NCBI RefSeq assembly: GCF_900182795.1
Contig: NZ_FXTX01000003.1
Location: forward strand, 33,383-97,382
Reading direction: 5' to 3'
DNA length: 64,000 bases
From: Venenivibrio stagnispumantis
GTDB taxonomy: Bacteria; Aquificota; Aquificia; Aquificales; Hydrogenothermaceae
Shown here: positions 8,848 through 18,800 of the stretch, piece by piece
Layout: the number at the start of each line of letters is the position of its first letter
Numbering within the stretch: position 1 is the first letter of the stretch
Notes under the pieces: model-generated
Database searches by the model: none
Told to the model about the DNA's origin: nothing
Seen by the model: only the letters and a program-made list of their open reading frames with translations
Made by a program: the position numbers and the translations under genes

Positions 8848-10521
8848 TTACAAACACTCGTCGCTTAATACTGCACCTTTATTTGCAGATGTTACAAGTT
8901 TTGAATATCTTCTAAGCCATGGGCTTTTTATCTCTTTTTTCTTCGGTTTAAACTCTTTCATTCTTCTGTTAAATTCTTCTTCTGATATAAGAAGTTCTAT
9001 TTTTCTATTTGGAATATCTATTAATATTTCATCTCCATCTTGAATAATACCTATTGGACCGCCTGCTGCAGCTTCCGGTGATATATGTCCTACGCATGCT
9101 CCCCTTGTTGCTCCGGAAAATCTTCCATCTGTAATAAGGGAAACTTTATCACCAAGTCCCATACCCATAAGTGTAGATGTTGGGGCAAGCATTTCCCTCA
9201 TACCGGGACCACCTTTTGGACCTTCATATCTAATAACTACAATATTTCCTTCCTTAACTTTTCCGTTTGTTATTCCTTCTATTGCTTCTTCTTCACTATC
9301 AAAAACTACTGCTTTTCCTTTATGCACCATTATCTTAGGGTCAACTGCTGCTGCTTTTACAACTCCACCAAAAGGTGCTATATTTCCAAATAATACAGCT
9401 AATCCTCCGGTTTCGCTATAAGGATTATCTAAGGTTCTTATTACATTTGCATCTTTTATATCGGCGTCTTTAATTGCTTCTCCTACAGGTTTTAATAAAA
9501 CAGTAGGATTATCTAAATGGATTAATCCTTTTTTAGATAGTTCTTTCATTATTGCATATATTCCACCGGCTCTGTCTAAATCTTCCATATGATAGGAAGA
9601 TGCCGGAGCTAATTTGCATAAAGTTGGAGTTTTTGCAGAAATTTCATCTATTTTTTCTACAGGAAAATCTATACCGGCTTCATGGGCTATGGCAAGTAAA
9701 TGTAAAACTGTATTAGATGAACCACCCATTGCAATATCTACCGTAAAAGCATTTTCTATAGCTTTTTGATTTACTATATCTTTAAATCTAAGATTAGCTT
9801 TTACAAGTTCTATTATCTGTTTTCCTGCCTGTCTTGCAAGCTCTTTTCTTCTTGGGTCTATTGCAAGTATTGAGCCATTTCCGGGAAGTGCTACTCCAAG
9901 GGCTTCTGACAAACAGTTCATTGAGTTTGCAGTAAACATTCCGGAACAGGAGCCACAGGTAGGACAGGCATGTTGTTCTATATCTTTTAATGTTTCATTA
10001 TCTATTAAACCTTTTTTTATTGAGCCGACGGCTTCAAAAACGGTAGCTAAATCTATTGGTTTTCCTTCTTTGGTATGACCGGCAGCCATAGGACCGCCAC
10101 TTACAAATATGGTAGGAATATTTAATCTTGCAGCTGCCATTAACATTCCGGGGACTATTTTATCGCAGTTTGGAATGCAAACAAGACCATCAAGCTTGTG
10201 TGCCTCAACAACTGTTTCAACCGAATCAGCAATTAGCTCCCTACTTGGAAGTGAATAAAACATTCCGGAATGTCCCATAGCAATACCATCATCAACACCT
10301 ATAACATTAAATTCAAATGGAACTCCACCGGCTTCTCTTATTGCTTCCTTAACAATCTGTGCGAACTCTCTCAGATGAACATGACCCGGAATTATATCTA
10401 TATAAGAGTTTGCAACACCTATAAATGGCTTATTAAAATCTTCCTCTGATAATCCGCAGGCTCTGAGCAAGCTTCTATGTGGGGCTCTTTCTATTCCTTT
10501 TTTTATCTCTTCACTTCTCAT
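8848..10521 (-). CDS. ilvD: Dihydroxy-acid dehydratase
   Basis: A 557-residue IlvD/Edd-family dehydratase for the last common step of valine, leucine and isoleucine synthesis. Cluster and metal ligands are visible: NCDKIVPGM, then [20 protein letters not shown], and the C-terminal [20 protein letters not shown] signature. Length and N-terminal [19 protein letters not shown] are typical of IlvD rather than of 6-phosphogluconate dehydratase. It lies between a DUF465 gene and metK on the same strand. None of the other branched-chain amino acid genes are in this window. Confidence 0.96.
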   Translation of the reverse strand: MRSEEIKKGIERAPHRSLLRACGLSEEDFNKPFIGVANSYIDIIPGHVHLREFAQIVKEAIREAGGVPFEFNVIGVDDGIAMGHSGMFYSLPSRELIADSVETVVEAHKLDGLVCIPNCDKIVPGMLMAAARLNIPTIFVSGGPMAAGHTKEGKPIDLATVFEAVGSIKKGLIDNETLKDIEQHACPTCGSCSGMFTANSMNCLSEALGVALPGNGSILAIDPRRKELARQAGKQIIELVKANLRFKDIVNQKAIENAFTVDIAMGGSSNTVLHLLAIAHEAGIDFPVEKIDEISAKTPTLCKLAPASSYHMEDLDRAGGIYAIMKELSKKGLIHLDNPTVLLKPVGEAIKDADIKDANVIRTLDNPYSETGGLAVLFGNIAPFGGVVKAAAVDPKIMVHKGKAVVFDSEEEAIEGITNGKVKEGNIVVIRYEGPKGGPGMREMLAPTSTLMGMGLGDKVSLITDGRFSGATRGACVGHISPEAAAGGPIGIIQDGDEILIDIPNRKIELLISEEEFNRRMKEFKPKKKEIKSPWLRRYSKLVTSANKGAVLSDECL

Positions 10522-10584
10522 AATAAACTCCTATTAAAACTACACACATTATATATTTTAAGGCAAATTTTACTAATTTCAAAA

Positions 10585-10809
10585 TTACTGATTCTTAGAA
10601 AGGAACTCTTTTATTTTTAATTCCATTAAATCTTTTAAAAATAATTTTCTTCTTTTTAATCTTTCTTCTTCTGCTTCAAGTTCAGGGTCAGGTGGAAAAT
10701 GTTTCTCTAATTTGGATATTTTCCATTCAAGCTCTTTGTGCTCTTCATAAGCATGTTTAAATTCATTATCTGTTTCTAATAATTTTTGGATTGCCTCTTC
10801 TCTTGTCAT
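10585..10809 (-). CDS. DUF465 (YdcH-like) small coiled-coil protein
   Basis: A 74-residue, highly charged, almost entirely helical protein matching the DUF465/YdcH family, including HKELEWKISKLEKHFPPDPELEAEE and the basic RLKRRKLFLKDLM turn. The function of the family is unknown. A consensus AGGAGG ribosome binding site lies upstream of the ATG. It sits between ahcY (28-base gap) and ilvD (63-base gap), so it is probably read with them. Confidence 0.8.
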   Translation of the reverse strand: MTREEAIQKLLETDNEFKHAYEEHKELEWKISKLEKHFPPDPELEAEEERLKRRKLFLKDLMELKIKEFLSKNQ

Positions 10810-10837
10810 AATGTTTCCTCCTTTTTTAATTTATTTT

Positions 10838-12215
<1,378 letters not shown>

Positions 12216-12244
12216 TTGAATTTTTGTATATTATTTGTTATTAT
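12216..12244 (+). promoter_or_regulatory. Sigma-70-type promoter for the DUF2283 locus
   Basis: TTGAAT (12216-12221), a 17-base spacer and TATTAT (12239-12244). Transcription would begin near 12251, ahead of the GTG-started small gene at 12300. Confidence 0.5.
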
Positions 12245-12299
12245 TTATAAACCTTGGGATATAATTATGGTTAAAATTTTATCAGCTTAGAGATTTAAA

Positions 12300-12553
12300 G
12301 TGTTAGATTTTGGTAAAGCTACATTTTATTTTTTGGATAATGTAATAAAAAAGAGGCCTTATATTCAACCTGAATGGATAGAAAGAGCAAGAAATGGTGA
12401 TATAGTTTTAAAGAAATACAACCGGATGGCAGAATAAAAGTTTGGGTATTTATTGAAGAAAAAGATAAATATTTAAGAGTTGTTTTTTTAGAAGATGGAG
12501 AGACAGTTCATAATGCATTTTTTGATAGAGGTTTTCATAGGAGGAAGCAATGA
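12300..12553 (+). pseudogene. Small DUF4258-like partner of the DUF2283 gene, frameshifted
   Basis: A GTG at 12300 opens a frame that runs to a TAA at 12435-12437 (45 residues). The text then continues sensibly in another frame (KEIQPDGRIKVWVF...) to a TGA at 12551-12553. Restoring one A in the run near 12410 (TTA AAG to TTA AAA G) joins both parts into a protein of about 84 residues. It overlaps the DUF2283 start as ATGA. Small proteins with a '..DGETVHNAF..' ending commonly sit just upstream of DUF2283 genes and resemble DUF4258/mRNA-interferase-like toxins; that assignment is inferred. The lesion may be a real inactivation or a sequence error. Confidence 0.55.
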
Positions 12554-12762
12554 AATTTAAATATTATCCGGAAACAGATACTCTTTATATAGAAACAAAA
12601 GATGTTCAAAGTGTTGAATCAGAGGAAATATTAGAAGGTATAGTTTTAGATTATGACGAAGATGGTAATATAGTAGGTATAGAGATAGAAGGGATTAAAA
12701 ACTTAAAGAATTTAGATTTGCCAATAAAAGCAAAGTTTGAATTATATCAATCTTCTAAATAA
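12550..12762 (+). CDS. DUF2283 family protein (antitoxin-like)
   Basis: A 70-residue protein matching DUF2283: it starts MKFKYYPETDTLYIE and has the core SEEILEGIVLDYDEDGNIVGIEIEG. DUF2283 proteins are small, often found beside DUF4258-type genes, and are regarded as possible antitoxins. A clear AGGAGG lies at 12540-12545, inside the end of the frameshifted upstream gene, so this gene can still be translated. Whether it has a role without an intact partner is unknown. Confidence 0.8.
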   Translation: MKFKYYPETDTLYIETKDVQSVESEEILEGIVLDYDEDGNIVGIEIEGIKNLKNLDLPIKAKFELYQSSK

Positions 12763-12817
12763 GATAAAAATCAAAAAAATTATTAAAGAATTTAACACAA
12801 CAGATGATAAAATATAA

Positions 12818-12925
12818 ATATGTGTAATAGAGGAAGACGAAGAAATTATAGATACGATACATTGGGACAGATATACGAAATTATGGATATGGATAGATGA
12901 CGGTATTGAATTATTATTAAATTAA
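12818..12925 (+). pseudogene. Short coding-like remnant between DUF2283 and rimO
   Basis: One frame reads IEEDEEIIDTIHWDRYTKLWIWIDDGIELLLN and stops at 12923-12925. It has no start codon of its own and an in-frame TAA just before it (12815-12817), preceded by more coding-like text (KIIKEFNTTDDKI). It looks like the tail of a decayed small gene. I do not recognise the family. Confidence 0.3.
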
Positions 12926-12941
12926 AAATGGTGGTGAGTTA

Positions 12942-14225
12942 TTGAAAAAATTAGCAGTTATAAGTTTAGGTTGTCCTAAGAATTTGGTTGATACGGAAAA
13001 TATACTCGGAGCAGTAGATAAAGAGAAAATAAAGTTTGTATCTAATCCGGAAGAAGCTGATATTATACTTATTAATACCTGTGGTTTTATAGAGCCGGCA
13101 AAAGAAGAATCAATAAATACAATATTTGAAGCAATATCTTTAAAAGAAAAATCAGATAAAAAGATAGTTGTAACCGGTTGCTTAGTAGAAAGATATAAAG
13201 AAGAACTGAAAAAACAGATTCCGGAAGTTGATTTATTTATAGATTTAAAAGAAGAAAATAATATCCCAAATATTTTACAGATTGAAACGAAAGAGAAAAA
13301 AAGAGTATTAACAACGCCAAAACATCTTGCATATTTAAAAATATCAGAAGGTTGCGACCATACCTGTGCTTTCTGTGCCATTCCTTTAATAAGAGGAAAA
13401 CATAGAAGTTTTCCAATACAAAAATTGGTAGATGAAGCAAAATATCTTGTTGATTTAGGAGTAAAGGAGCTAAATATTGTTTCACAAGATACATCTTATT
13501 ATGGATATGATATTTATGGCAAACAGGCTTTATGGGATTTAATAAAAGAGCTTGAAAAAATAAATGATTTAAAATGGATTAGGTTGTACTACCTTTATCC
13601 AACTACCGTAAATGAAGATTTTATAAAAAATATGGCAGAAAGCGAAAAAGTGGTTAAATATATAGAGATGCCTATCCAACATACAGAAGATAATATATTA
13701 AAAGATATGATGAGAGGATACAGAAAGAAAAAGATAGAGCAGATATTAAACTGGAAAGATAAATATCTACCGGATATGGCTATAAGAACATCTGTTATTG
13801 TTGGATTTCCAACAGAGACAGAAAAAGATTTTGAAAATATGAAAAATTTTATAAAAGACGCTAAATTTGATTGGCTTGGGGTATTTAGTTATTCCCACGA
13901 AGAAGGAACGCCGGCTTATAACCAATTTAAAGATAAAATACCTAAAAAAGAAAAAATAAGAAGATTAAATGAGCTAATAGCTATTCAAGAAGATATAACA
14001 GAAGAAAAAAATAAAGAGTTAATCGGAAAAGAGATAGAGGTTTTGATAGATGGATTTTCTGAGGAATGGGAAACATTGCCTATTGGAAGAAGTTATAAAT
14101 CTGCTTATGAAATAGATGGAATAATATACTTAGAAACAACAGAGCCTCTAAAAGTAGGAGATTTTGTAAAAGTAAAAATAAAAGATACCGTAGATAAATA
14201 TGATTTATTAGGAGAAGTGGTTTGA
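12942..14225 (+). CDS. rimO: Ribosomal protein S12 methylthiotransferase RimO
   Basis: A 427-residue radical-SAM methylthiotransferase. The N-terminal UPF0004 domain has three cluster cysteines (C11 in SLGCPKN, C47 in NTCGF, C80 in TGC). The radical SAM motif CDHTCAFC (CxxxCxxC) follows at about residue 140, and a C-terminal TRAM domain ends the protein. The [12 protein letters not shown] start separates RimO from the tRNA-modifying MiaB. RimO methylthiolates an Asp of ribosomal protein S12. The start is TTG, giving the usual [15 protein letters not shown]-terminus. Its stop overlaps mtnA by 4 bases. Confidence 0.94.
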   Translation: MKKLAVISLGCPKNLVDTENILGAVDKEKIKFVSNPEEADIILINTCGFIEPAKEESINTIFEAISLKEKSDKKIVVTGCLVERYKEELKKQIPEVDLFIDLKEENNIPNILQIETKEKKRVLTTPKHLAYLKISEGCDHTCAFCAIPLIRGKHRSFPIQKLVDEAKYLVDLGVKELNIVSQDTSYYGYDIYGKQALWDLIKELEKINDLKWIRLYYLYPTTVNEDFIKNMAESEKVVKYIEMPIQHTEDNILKDMMRGYRKKKIEQILNWKDKYLPDMAIRTSVIVGFPTETEKDFENMKNFIKDAKFDWLGVFSYSHEEGTPAYNQFKDKIPKKEKIRRLNELIAIQEDITEEKNKELIGKEIEVLIDGFSEEWETLPIGRSYKSAYEIDGIIYLETTEPLKVGDFVKVKIKDTVDKYDLLGEVV

Positions 14226-15262
14226 GAAAGATAAAAGATTTAAGAGCCGTTGAGCTAAAAGGAGATTATATCTCTGTAATAAATCAGCTTAAATTACCTC
14301 ACCAATTGGAATATCTTGATTTAAAAACATTGGAAGATGTGGAAAAAGCAATAAAGGATATGGTAGTGAGGGGAGCACCTTTAATAGGTATTGTGGCAGC
14401 TTATGGTTTTGCAATAGGGATTAAACAATATCCTGACAAACCGGAATATGTATATGAAAAACTTAAAAATACAAGACCTACTGCTGTAAATCTATTTTGG
14501 GCTTTAAACAGAATGATGGATAAATATAATAGATTAAAAGATAAAGATAAAGAAACATTGATAGCCGAACTTTTTAAAGAAGCAGAAAGGATAGAAATTG
14601 GAGATTACCATGCAAACAAATCAATCGGTGGTTATGGAGAGGTATTAATTCCAAAAAAAGCAAATATATTAACCCATTGCAATACCGGTGCATTGGCAAC
14701 AGGTGGATGGGGAACAGCCCTTGGAGTTATAAGGTCTGCATTTGAAAATGAAAAAGATATAACAGTTTTCGTAGATGAAACAAGACCTTATCTGCAAGGT
14801 TCAAGATTAACTGCTTGGGAGCTTGATTATGAAGGAATACCTCATTATATTATTACAGATTCATCTGCCGGTTTTTTAATTTCTAAAAAAATGATAGATG
14901 TAATAATCATAGGAGCAGATAGAATAACATTAAATGGAGATGTGGCAAATAAAATAGGAAGTTATACATTATCAGTTTTGGCAAAATATCATAATATACC
15001 GTTTTATGTGGCAGCACCTACTTCAACATTTGATTTAAATACATTAAAAGGTGAAGATATACCGATAGAGCAAAGGTCTGAAAATGAAGTAAAATATTGC
15101 GGTGGTTGTAAAGTAGCACCTGAAAATTCAAAAGTTATAAATTATTCATTTGATATAGTTCCTGCATCTAATATAACAGCAATAATAACCGAAAAAGGAA
15201 TAATACAAAATCCGGATAAAGAAAAGATTTTAAAATTTTTCAACAAAAGGAGCTTGCTATGA
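14222..15262 (+). CDS. mtnA: Methylthioribose-1-phosphate isomerase
   Basis: A 346-residue aldose-ketose isomerase of the eIF2B-like family, acting in methionine salvage from methylthioadenosine. Family motifs: [18 protein letters not shown], the catalytic Cys in [36 protein letters not shown], and [18 protein letters not shown] with the catalytic Asp. The start is TTG, overlapping rimO, and the stop overlaps yvcK as ATGA. It may complement SAM turnover by metK and ahcY. No other salvage genes are in the window, so the fate of the product here is uncertain. Confidence 0.93.
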   Translation: MRKIKDLRAVELKGDYISVINQLKLPHQLEYLDLKTLEDVEKAIKDMVVRGAPLIGIVAAYGFAIGIKQYPDKPEYVYEKLKNTRPTAVNLFWALNRMMDKYNRLKDKDKETLIAELFKEAERIEIGDYHANKSIGGYGEVLIPKKANILTHCNTGALATGGWGTALGVIRSAFENEKDITVFVDETRPYLQGSRLTAWELDYEGIPHYIITDSSAGFLISKKMIDVIIIGADRITLNGDVANKIGSYTLSVLAKYHNIPFYVAAPTSTFDLNTLKGEDIPIEQRSENEVKYCGGCKVAPENSKVINYSFDIVPASNITAIITEKGIIQNPDKEKILKFFNKRSLL

Positions 15263-16248
15263 ATGTAGTAGCAATAGGAGGAGGAACAGGATTATCATCA
15301 CTACTTAGAGGGATAAAACATCTTGTTCCGGATATTATAACAAATTTATCAGCAATTGTTACCGTTTCTGATAACGGAGGAAGCTCTGGAATATTAAGAG
15401 AGCAACTTAATATACCTGCTCCAGGAGATGTGAGAAACTGTATAACTGCATTGGCAGAAGATGAAGATATACTTACAAAAATTATGCAGTATAGATTTGA
15501 AGAGGGAGAAGGTTTAAAAGGGCATAGTTTTGGAAATCTTTTTTTAACGGTTTTAACAAAAATAACAGGAGATTTTTTAGAAGCAGTAGAGATAACATCA
15601 AAAATCTTAAAAATAAAAGGTGAAATTGTTCCTTCTACAGATAAATTAGTTCATCTTGTAGCAGAATTTAGTGATGGAAATATAATAGAAGGAGAAGTTC
15701 AGATAACAGAGTATGGAAAAAATTTAAAAGGAAAAATAAAAAAAATATGGCTCAAACCTGATAATGTTAATGCTCCTGAAAAAGCTATATCTAAAATTTT
15801 AAATGCAGATTTTATTATACTTGGTCCGGGCAGTTTATATACAAGCATTGTGCCAAATTTATTAATAAAAGATATAAAAGAAGCTATTTTAAATTCATAT
15901 GCTTATAAAATATATATATGCAATGTTATGACCCAATATGGTGAAACAGATGATTTTACAGCTTCAGACCATGTAAAAGTTTTAAATAAGATATTAACCG
16001 GTGATGAAAATAAAACTATTTTAGATGCAATAATTTTAAATACAACAATCCCACCTGATGAACTTTTGAAAAAATACCTTAAAGAAAATGCTGAACCGGT
16101 TGTTGCAGATGCTGGAAATTTATCAAGGATGGGACTAACAGTTTATGCAGAAGATTTATTAGATAAGGGTGATTATGTAAGACATAACCCTGAAAAATTG
16201 GCAAATGTATTGAAAAATATATTTGAGCAATATCTTGTGGAAAAATGA
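15259..16248 (+). CDS. yvcK: YvcK/CofD-like gluconeogenesis factor
   Basis: A 329-residue protein of the YvcK family (CofD-like fold). The N-terminal [20 protein letters not shown] nucleotide-binding loop, the [17 protein letters not shown] block, and [12 protein letters not shown] followed by [15 protein letters not shown] are typical. In Bacillus subtilis YvcK binds UDP-sugars and is needed for growth on gluconeogenic carbon and for cell-wall synthesis; the role here is inferred. ATGA overlaps on both sides place it in the tightly coupled unit rimO-mtnA-yvcK-nadB. Confidence 0.9.
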   Translation: MNVVAIGGGTGLSSLLRGIKHLVPDIITNLSAIVTVSDNGGSSGILREQLNIPAPGDVRNCITALAEDEDILTKIMQYRFEEGEGLKGHSFGNLFLTVLTKITGDFLEAVEITSKILKIKGEIVPSTDKLVHLVAEFSDGNIIEGEVQITEYGKNLKGKIKKIWLKPDNVNAPEKAISKILNADFIILGPGSLYTSIVPNLLIKDIKEAILNSYAYKIYICNVMTQYGETDDFTASDHVKVLNKILTGDENKTILDAIILNTTIPPDELLKKYLKENAEPVVADAGNLSRMGLTVYAEDLLDKGDYVRHNPEKLANVLKNIFEQYLVEK

Positions 16249-17810
16249 GATATTTTTTAAATTTTGATACAACAGATATACAGACCTTAAAGACAGACAC
16301 AATAATAGTAGGTGCCGGTATAGCCGGATTATCTGCGGCTTTACAACTTACTAATCTCGGTATAAAACCGATAGTTATATCTAAAAAAAATGTTGGAAAA
16401 TCAAACTCTTTTTGGGCACAAGGTGGTATAGCTGCAGCAATTGGTAAAGATGATAATACCAATTTACATTTTCAGGATACATTAAAAGCCGGTAAAGGTT
16501 TATGCATAGAAGAAAATGTAAGAATATTAGTAGAAGAAGGTTTAGAAAGGGTAATAGATTTAATAAATATCGGAGTTCCTTTTGATAAAGATAAAGATGG
16601 ATATATAAAATTAACAAAAGAAGGAGCCCATTCTAAAAACAGAGTTTTGCATGTAAAAGATAAAACAGGCTACGAAATAGGTAAAACATTAATAAATTTA
16701 TTAAAAACAAGAGAAATAACTTTACTTGATAATTACTATCTTGAAGAGATACTAACAGAAGATAACAGATTTATAGGAGTTATAATAACTAATTGTAATG
16801 AAAAGATTTTAATAAAAGCAAAATCAATAATAATAGCTACCGGTGGATATAGTGGTTTATTTAAAAGAAATACTGCGGCATATAAAGTATCCGGAGACAT
16901 CATATCAGCGGCTTTTAGGGCAGGATGTATATTAAAAGATATGGAATTTATACAATTTCATCCTACAGCTATAAATCTTCCGGAAAAACCTGCATGGCTT
17001 ATATCGGAAGCAGTAAGAGGGGAAGGAGCAATTTTGATAGATGAAGAAGGAAAAAGATTTATAGATGAGTTAAAACCAAGAGATGAAGTAGCTAAAGCAA
17101 TCTTTCAAAAAGAGCTGGAAGGGAAAAAAGTATATTTAGATATATCTCCTTTACTGAAAAAAGGTATTGATTTTAAGGAAAGATTTCCAAATGTTTTTAA
17201 TATCTTAAAAGAGTTTGGATTAGAAAATGAAACAAAAATACCGGTTAGCCCTGCCGCCCATTATTCCATAGGAGGTATCCAAGCCTCAATAAACGGAAAA
17301 ACAGATATAGATGGCATATTTGCAATTGGAGAGTCATCATGCACAGGTGTCCACGGAGCAAATAGATTAGCAAGCAATTCATTACTTGAATGTATTGTAT
17401 CCGGATATAAAGTAGCTTATACTATATATCAATACAATATGTATAGGCATATAAAAGAAGATATAAAGATAAAAAATATCATAAAAGGTGATAAAATAGA
17501 AAAACCTGAAAGAGAAAAGATTTTAGATAGATTGAAAGATATAATGTGGAAAAAGGTTGGATTAATAAGGTCTGAAAAATCATTAAAAGAAGCATTAGAA
17601 GAAGTATTATCAATTAGAGATCATTTAAATAGATTTGAAAATGGAAGATATTTAAAAGATTTAATAAATTTATCTCAGGCAATAATAATATCTGCATTAA
17701 ATAGAAAAGAGAGTAGAGGCGTTCATTATAGAGAAGATTATCCGACAGAAGATAATAATTATAAGAAACATACCATTTTGGATAATAGATTTAATATTAA
17801 ATTAGTATAG
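16245..17810 (+). CDS. nadB: L-aspartate oxidase
   Basis: A 521-residue flavoprotein that oxidises aspartate to iminoaspartate, the first step of de novo NAD synthesis. It has an FAD Rossmann loop (IIVGAGIAGLSAALQL), FWAQGGIAAA, FIQFHPTAI, SEAVRGEGAILIDEEGKRF and the GVHGANRLASNSLLECIV signature near the C-terminus of the FAD domain. These separate it from fumarate reductase/succinate dehydrogenase flavoproteins, and no iron-sulfur partner gene is adjacent. It overlaps yvcK as ATGA. pncB later in the window would provide the salvage route to NAD. Confidence 0.93.
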   Translation: MRYFLNFDTTDIQTLKTDTIIVGAGIAGLSAALQLTNLGIKPIVISKKNVGKSNSFWAQGGIAAAIGKDDNTNLHFQDTLKAGKGLCIEENVRILVEEGLERVIDLINIGVPFDKDKDGYIKLTKEGAHSKNRVLHVKDKTGYEIGKTLINLLKTREITLLDNYYLEEILTEDNRFIGVIITNCNEKILIKAKSIIIATGGYSGLFKRNTAAYKVSGDIISAAFRAGCILKDMEFIQFHPTAINLPEKPAWLISEAVRGEGAILIDEEGKRFIDELKPRDEVAKAIFQKELEGKKVYLDISPLLKKGIDFKERFPNVFNILKEFGLENETKIPVSPAAHYSIGGIQASINGKTDIDGIFAIGESSCTGVHGANRLASNSLLECIVSGYKVAYTIYQYNMYRHIKEDIKIKNIIKGDKIEKPEREKILDRLKDIMWKKVGLIRSEKSLKEALEEVLSIRDHLNRFENGRYLKDLINLSQAIIISALNRKESRGVHYREDYPTEDNNYKKHTILDNRFNIKLV

Positions 17811-18052
17811 AATATATGTTATTATGGTATGCAGAAATATATAAAAATATCAAAAAATGAACAAAAATTCATATATCCCTGCATTTAAACCATTACACTA
17901 ATTACTAATCCCTGTCGGCATAGATAATGTTTCTACGCAGAACAGGTTTGCATTTTAAGTAATTCTTAAGTAATTTTTACAATTACTTACTTTAATAAGC
18001 CCTTGCAAATATTGATGCAAGGAATAATTATCATCGCCATTGCAATTGGCAT
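17811..18052. other. Intergenic region with several hairpins between nadB and infC
   Basis: No convincing gene. Inverted repeats are frequent: 17829-17842 with 17871-17884 (imperfect 14-mer), 17911-17915 with 17942-17946, 17967-17975 with 17981-17989 (perfect 9-mer), and 18001-18007 with 18016-18022. None is followed by a long T run on the plus strand, so they do not look like simple terminators. This could hold a small RNA or the remains of a mobile element; the sequence alone does not decide. Confidence 0.35.
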
Positions 18053-18081
18053 TTGCATATTCATTTTTTACAATATATAAT
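18053..18081 (+). promoter_or_regulatory. Sigma-70-type promoter for infC
   Basis: TTGCAT (18053-18058), a 17-base spacer and a perfect TATAAT (18076-18081). The predicted start near 18088 gives an infC leader of about 170 bases. The same TTGCAT-17-TATAAT arrangement precedes ftsY. Confidence 0.65.
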
Positions 18082-18148
18082 ATAATTAATTATTCTTAAA
18101 TGTCAAGTTTTTTGTATGTTTTTAATTATTATTTACAAAATATATAAT

Positions 18149-18257
18149 TAAGGATAGCTAAATAGCGCCTGCCGGTTATGGCTATCCTTAAACGGCGCGA
18201 TAAAAATAGCCGGCACTTCTGAGGTTTTTTGCCTTAGAAGGTAAGAAGGTTTTAGCC
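18149..18257 (+). promoter_or_regulatory. Structured infC leader with pseudoknot potential
   Basis: A perfect 10-bp helix forms between 18149-18158 and 18181-18190. Its loop holds GCGCC (18165-18169), which can pair with GGCGC (18194-18198), and TGCCGGTTAT (18170-18179), which can pair with ATAGCCGGCA (18206-18215, one G-U). These pairings cross the first helix, so they describe a pseudoknot or alternative folds. A separate 9-bp hairpin (18216-18224 with 18232-18240, one G-U) ends just before the ribosome binding site (AAGAAGG, 18243-18249). This layout suggests translational control of infC. Confidence 0.6.
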
Positions 18258-18773
18258 ATTACAGAGTTAAGAATTAATAGGGAGATTAGAGCAAGAGAAG
18301 TAAGACTTATTGATGAAAACGGCCAAAATTTAGGTATAGTTCCATTGGAAGAGGCTCTTAGAAAAGCAGAAGAGAAAGGGTTAGATTTAGTTGAAATTTC
18401 ACCTAATGCAAATCCACCTGTATGTAAGATAATGGATTATGGAAAATACAGATTTGAACAAAAGAAAAAGGAAAAAGAAGCAAAGAAAAAGCAAAAAGTT
18501 CAAGTGGTTAAAGAGATAAAGTTTAGGGTAAATATAGAAAACCATGATTACCAAACAAAAATAAAACATATTAGAGAGTTTATACAGGAAGGTGATAAAG
18601 TAAAAATATGGATATGGTTTAGAGGCAGAGAAAATATTCATCCTGAAATTGGGGAAAAATTAGCAAATAAAATAATTGAAGATTTATCAGATATAGCCAT
18701 GGTAGAAAAACCACCGGTTAAAGAAGGAAGAAATATGTTATTTACACTTGTTCCAAAGCAAGAGAAAAAATAA
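18258..18773 (+). CDS. infC: Translation initiation factor IF-3 (AUU start)
   Basis: A 171-residue IF-3. The N-terminal domain begins ITELRINREIRAREVRLID; a basic linker (YRFEQKKKEKEAKKKQK) and the C-terminal domain (VKEIKFRVNIENHDYQTKI...GDKVKIWIWFRGRE) follow. IF-3 binds the 30S subunit and discriminates against wrong start codons. No ATG, GTG or TTG gives the full N-terminus; ATT at 18258 does, with a ribosome binding site 8 bases upstream. AUU is the classical infC start, allowing IF-3 to repress its own translation. The first TTG (18345) would remove 29 conserved residues. rpmI and rplT, often downstream of infC, are absent here. Confidence 0.93.
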   Translation: MTELRINREIRAREVRLIDENGQNLGIVPLEEALRKAEEKGLDLVEISPNANPPVCKIMDYGKYRFEQKKKEKEAKKKQKVQVVKEIKFRVNIENHDYQTKIKHIREFIQEGDKVKIWIWFRGRENIHPEIGEKLANKIIEDLSDIAMVEKPPVKEGRNMLFTLVPKQEKK

Positions 18774-18800
18774 AAATAGGCAGGCTTTTAAGCCTGCTCT
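18762..18800. terminator. Shared hairpin between infC and the NtrC-type regulator gene
   Basis: Bases 18780-18787 (GCAGGCTT) pair with 18790-18797. On the minus strand a T-rich run (18762-18779) follows, giving a good rho-independent terminator for the regulator gene. On the plus strand the T run is weaker, but the hairpin could also end infC transcripts. Confidence 0.75.

Noticed and set aside
9085..9393. Plus-strand 102-residue frame inside ilvD
   Set aside because: It is antisense to a firm, highly conserved gene, with a Cys/Ser/Phe-rich composition typical of shadow frames.
12917..13381. Minus-strand 154-residue frame over the start of rimO
   Set aside because: It is antisense to conserved rimO; Ser/Phe/Ile-rich shadow composition and no upstream signals.
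17829..17884. Inverted repeat after nadB as its terminator
   Set aside because: The 14-base arms are imperfect, A+T-rich and 28 bases apart, and no T run follows, so it does not look like a rho-independent terminator.
17960..18065. Minus-strand mini-frame reading MNMQMPIAMAMIIIPCINI
   Set aside because: It is about 25 residues long, has low-complexity start codons and no ribosome binding site, and coincides with hairpins and the infC promoter.
18143..18148. TATAAT immediately before the infC leader helix as the infC promoter
   Set aside because: No -35 box at proper distance, and a start about seven bases on would remove the first strand of the 10-bp helix. The TTGCAT-17-TATAAT at 18053-18081 is better.
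18345..18773. infC starting at the TTG at 18345
   Set aside because: This would delete the conserved IF-3 N-terminus (ITELRINREIRAREVRLID), which is encoded in frame from the AUU at 18258 with a proper ribosome binding site.
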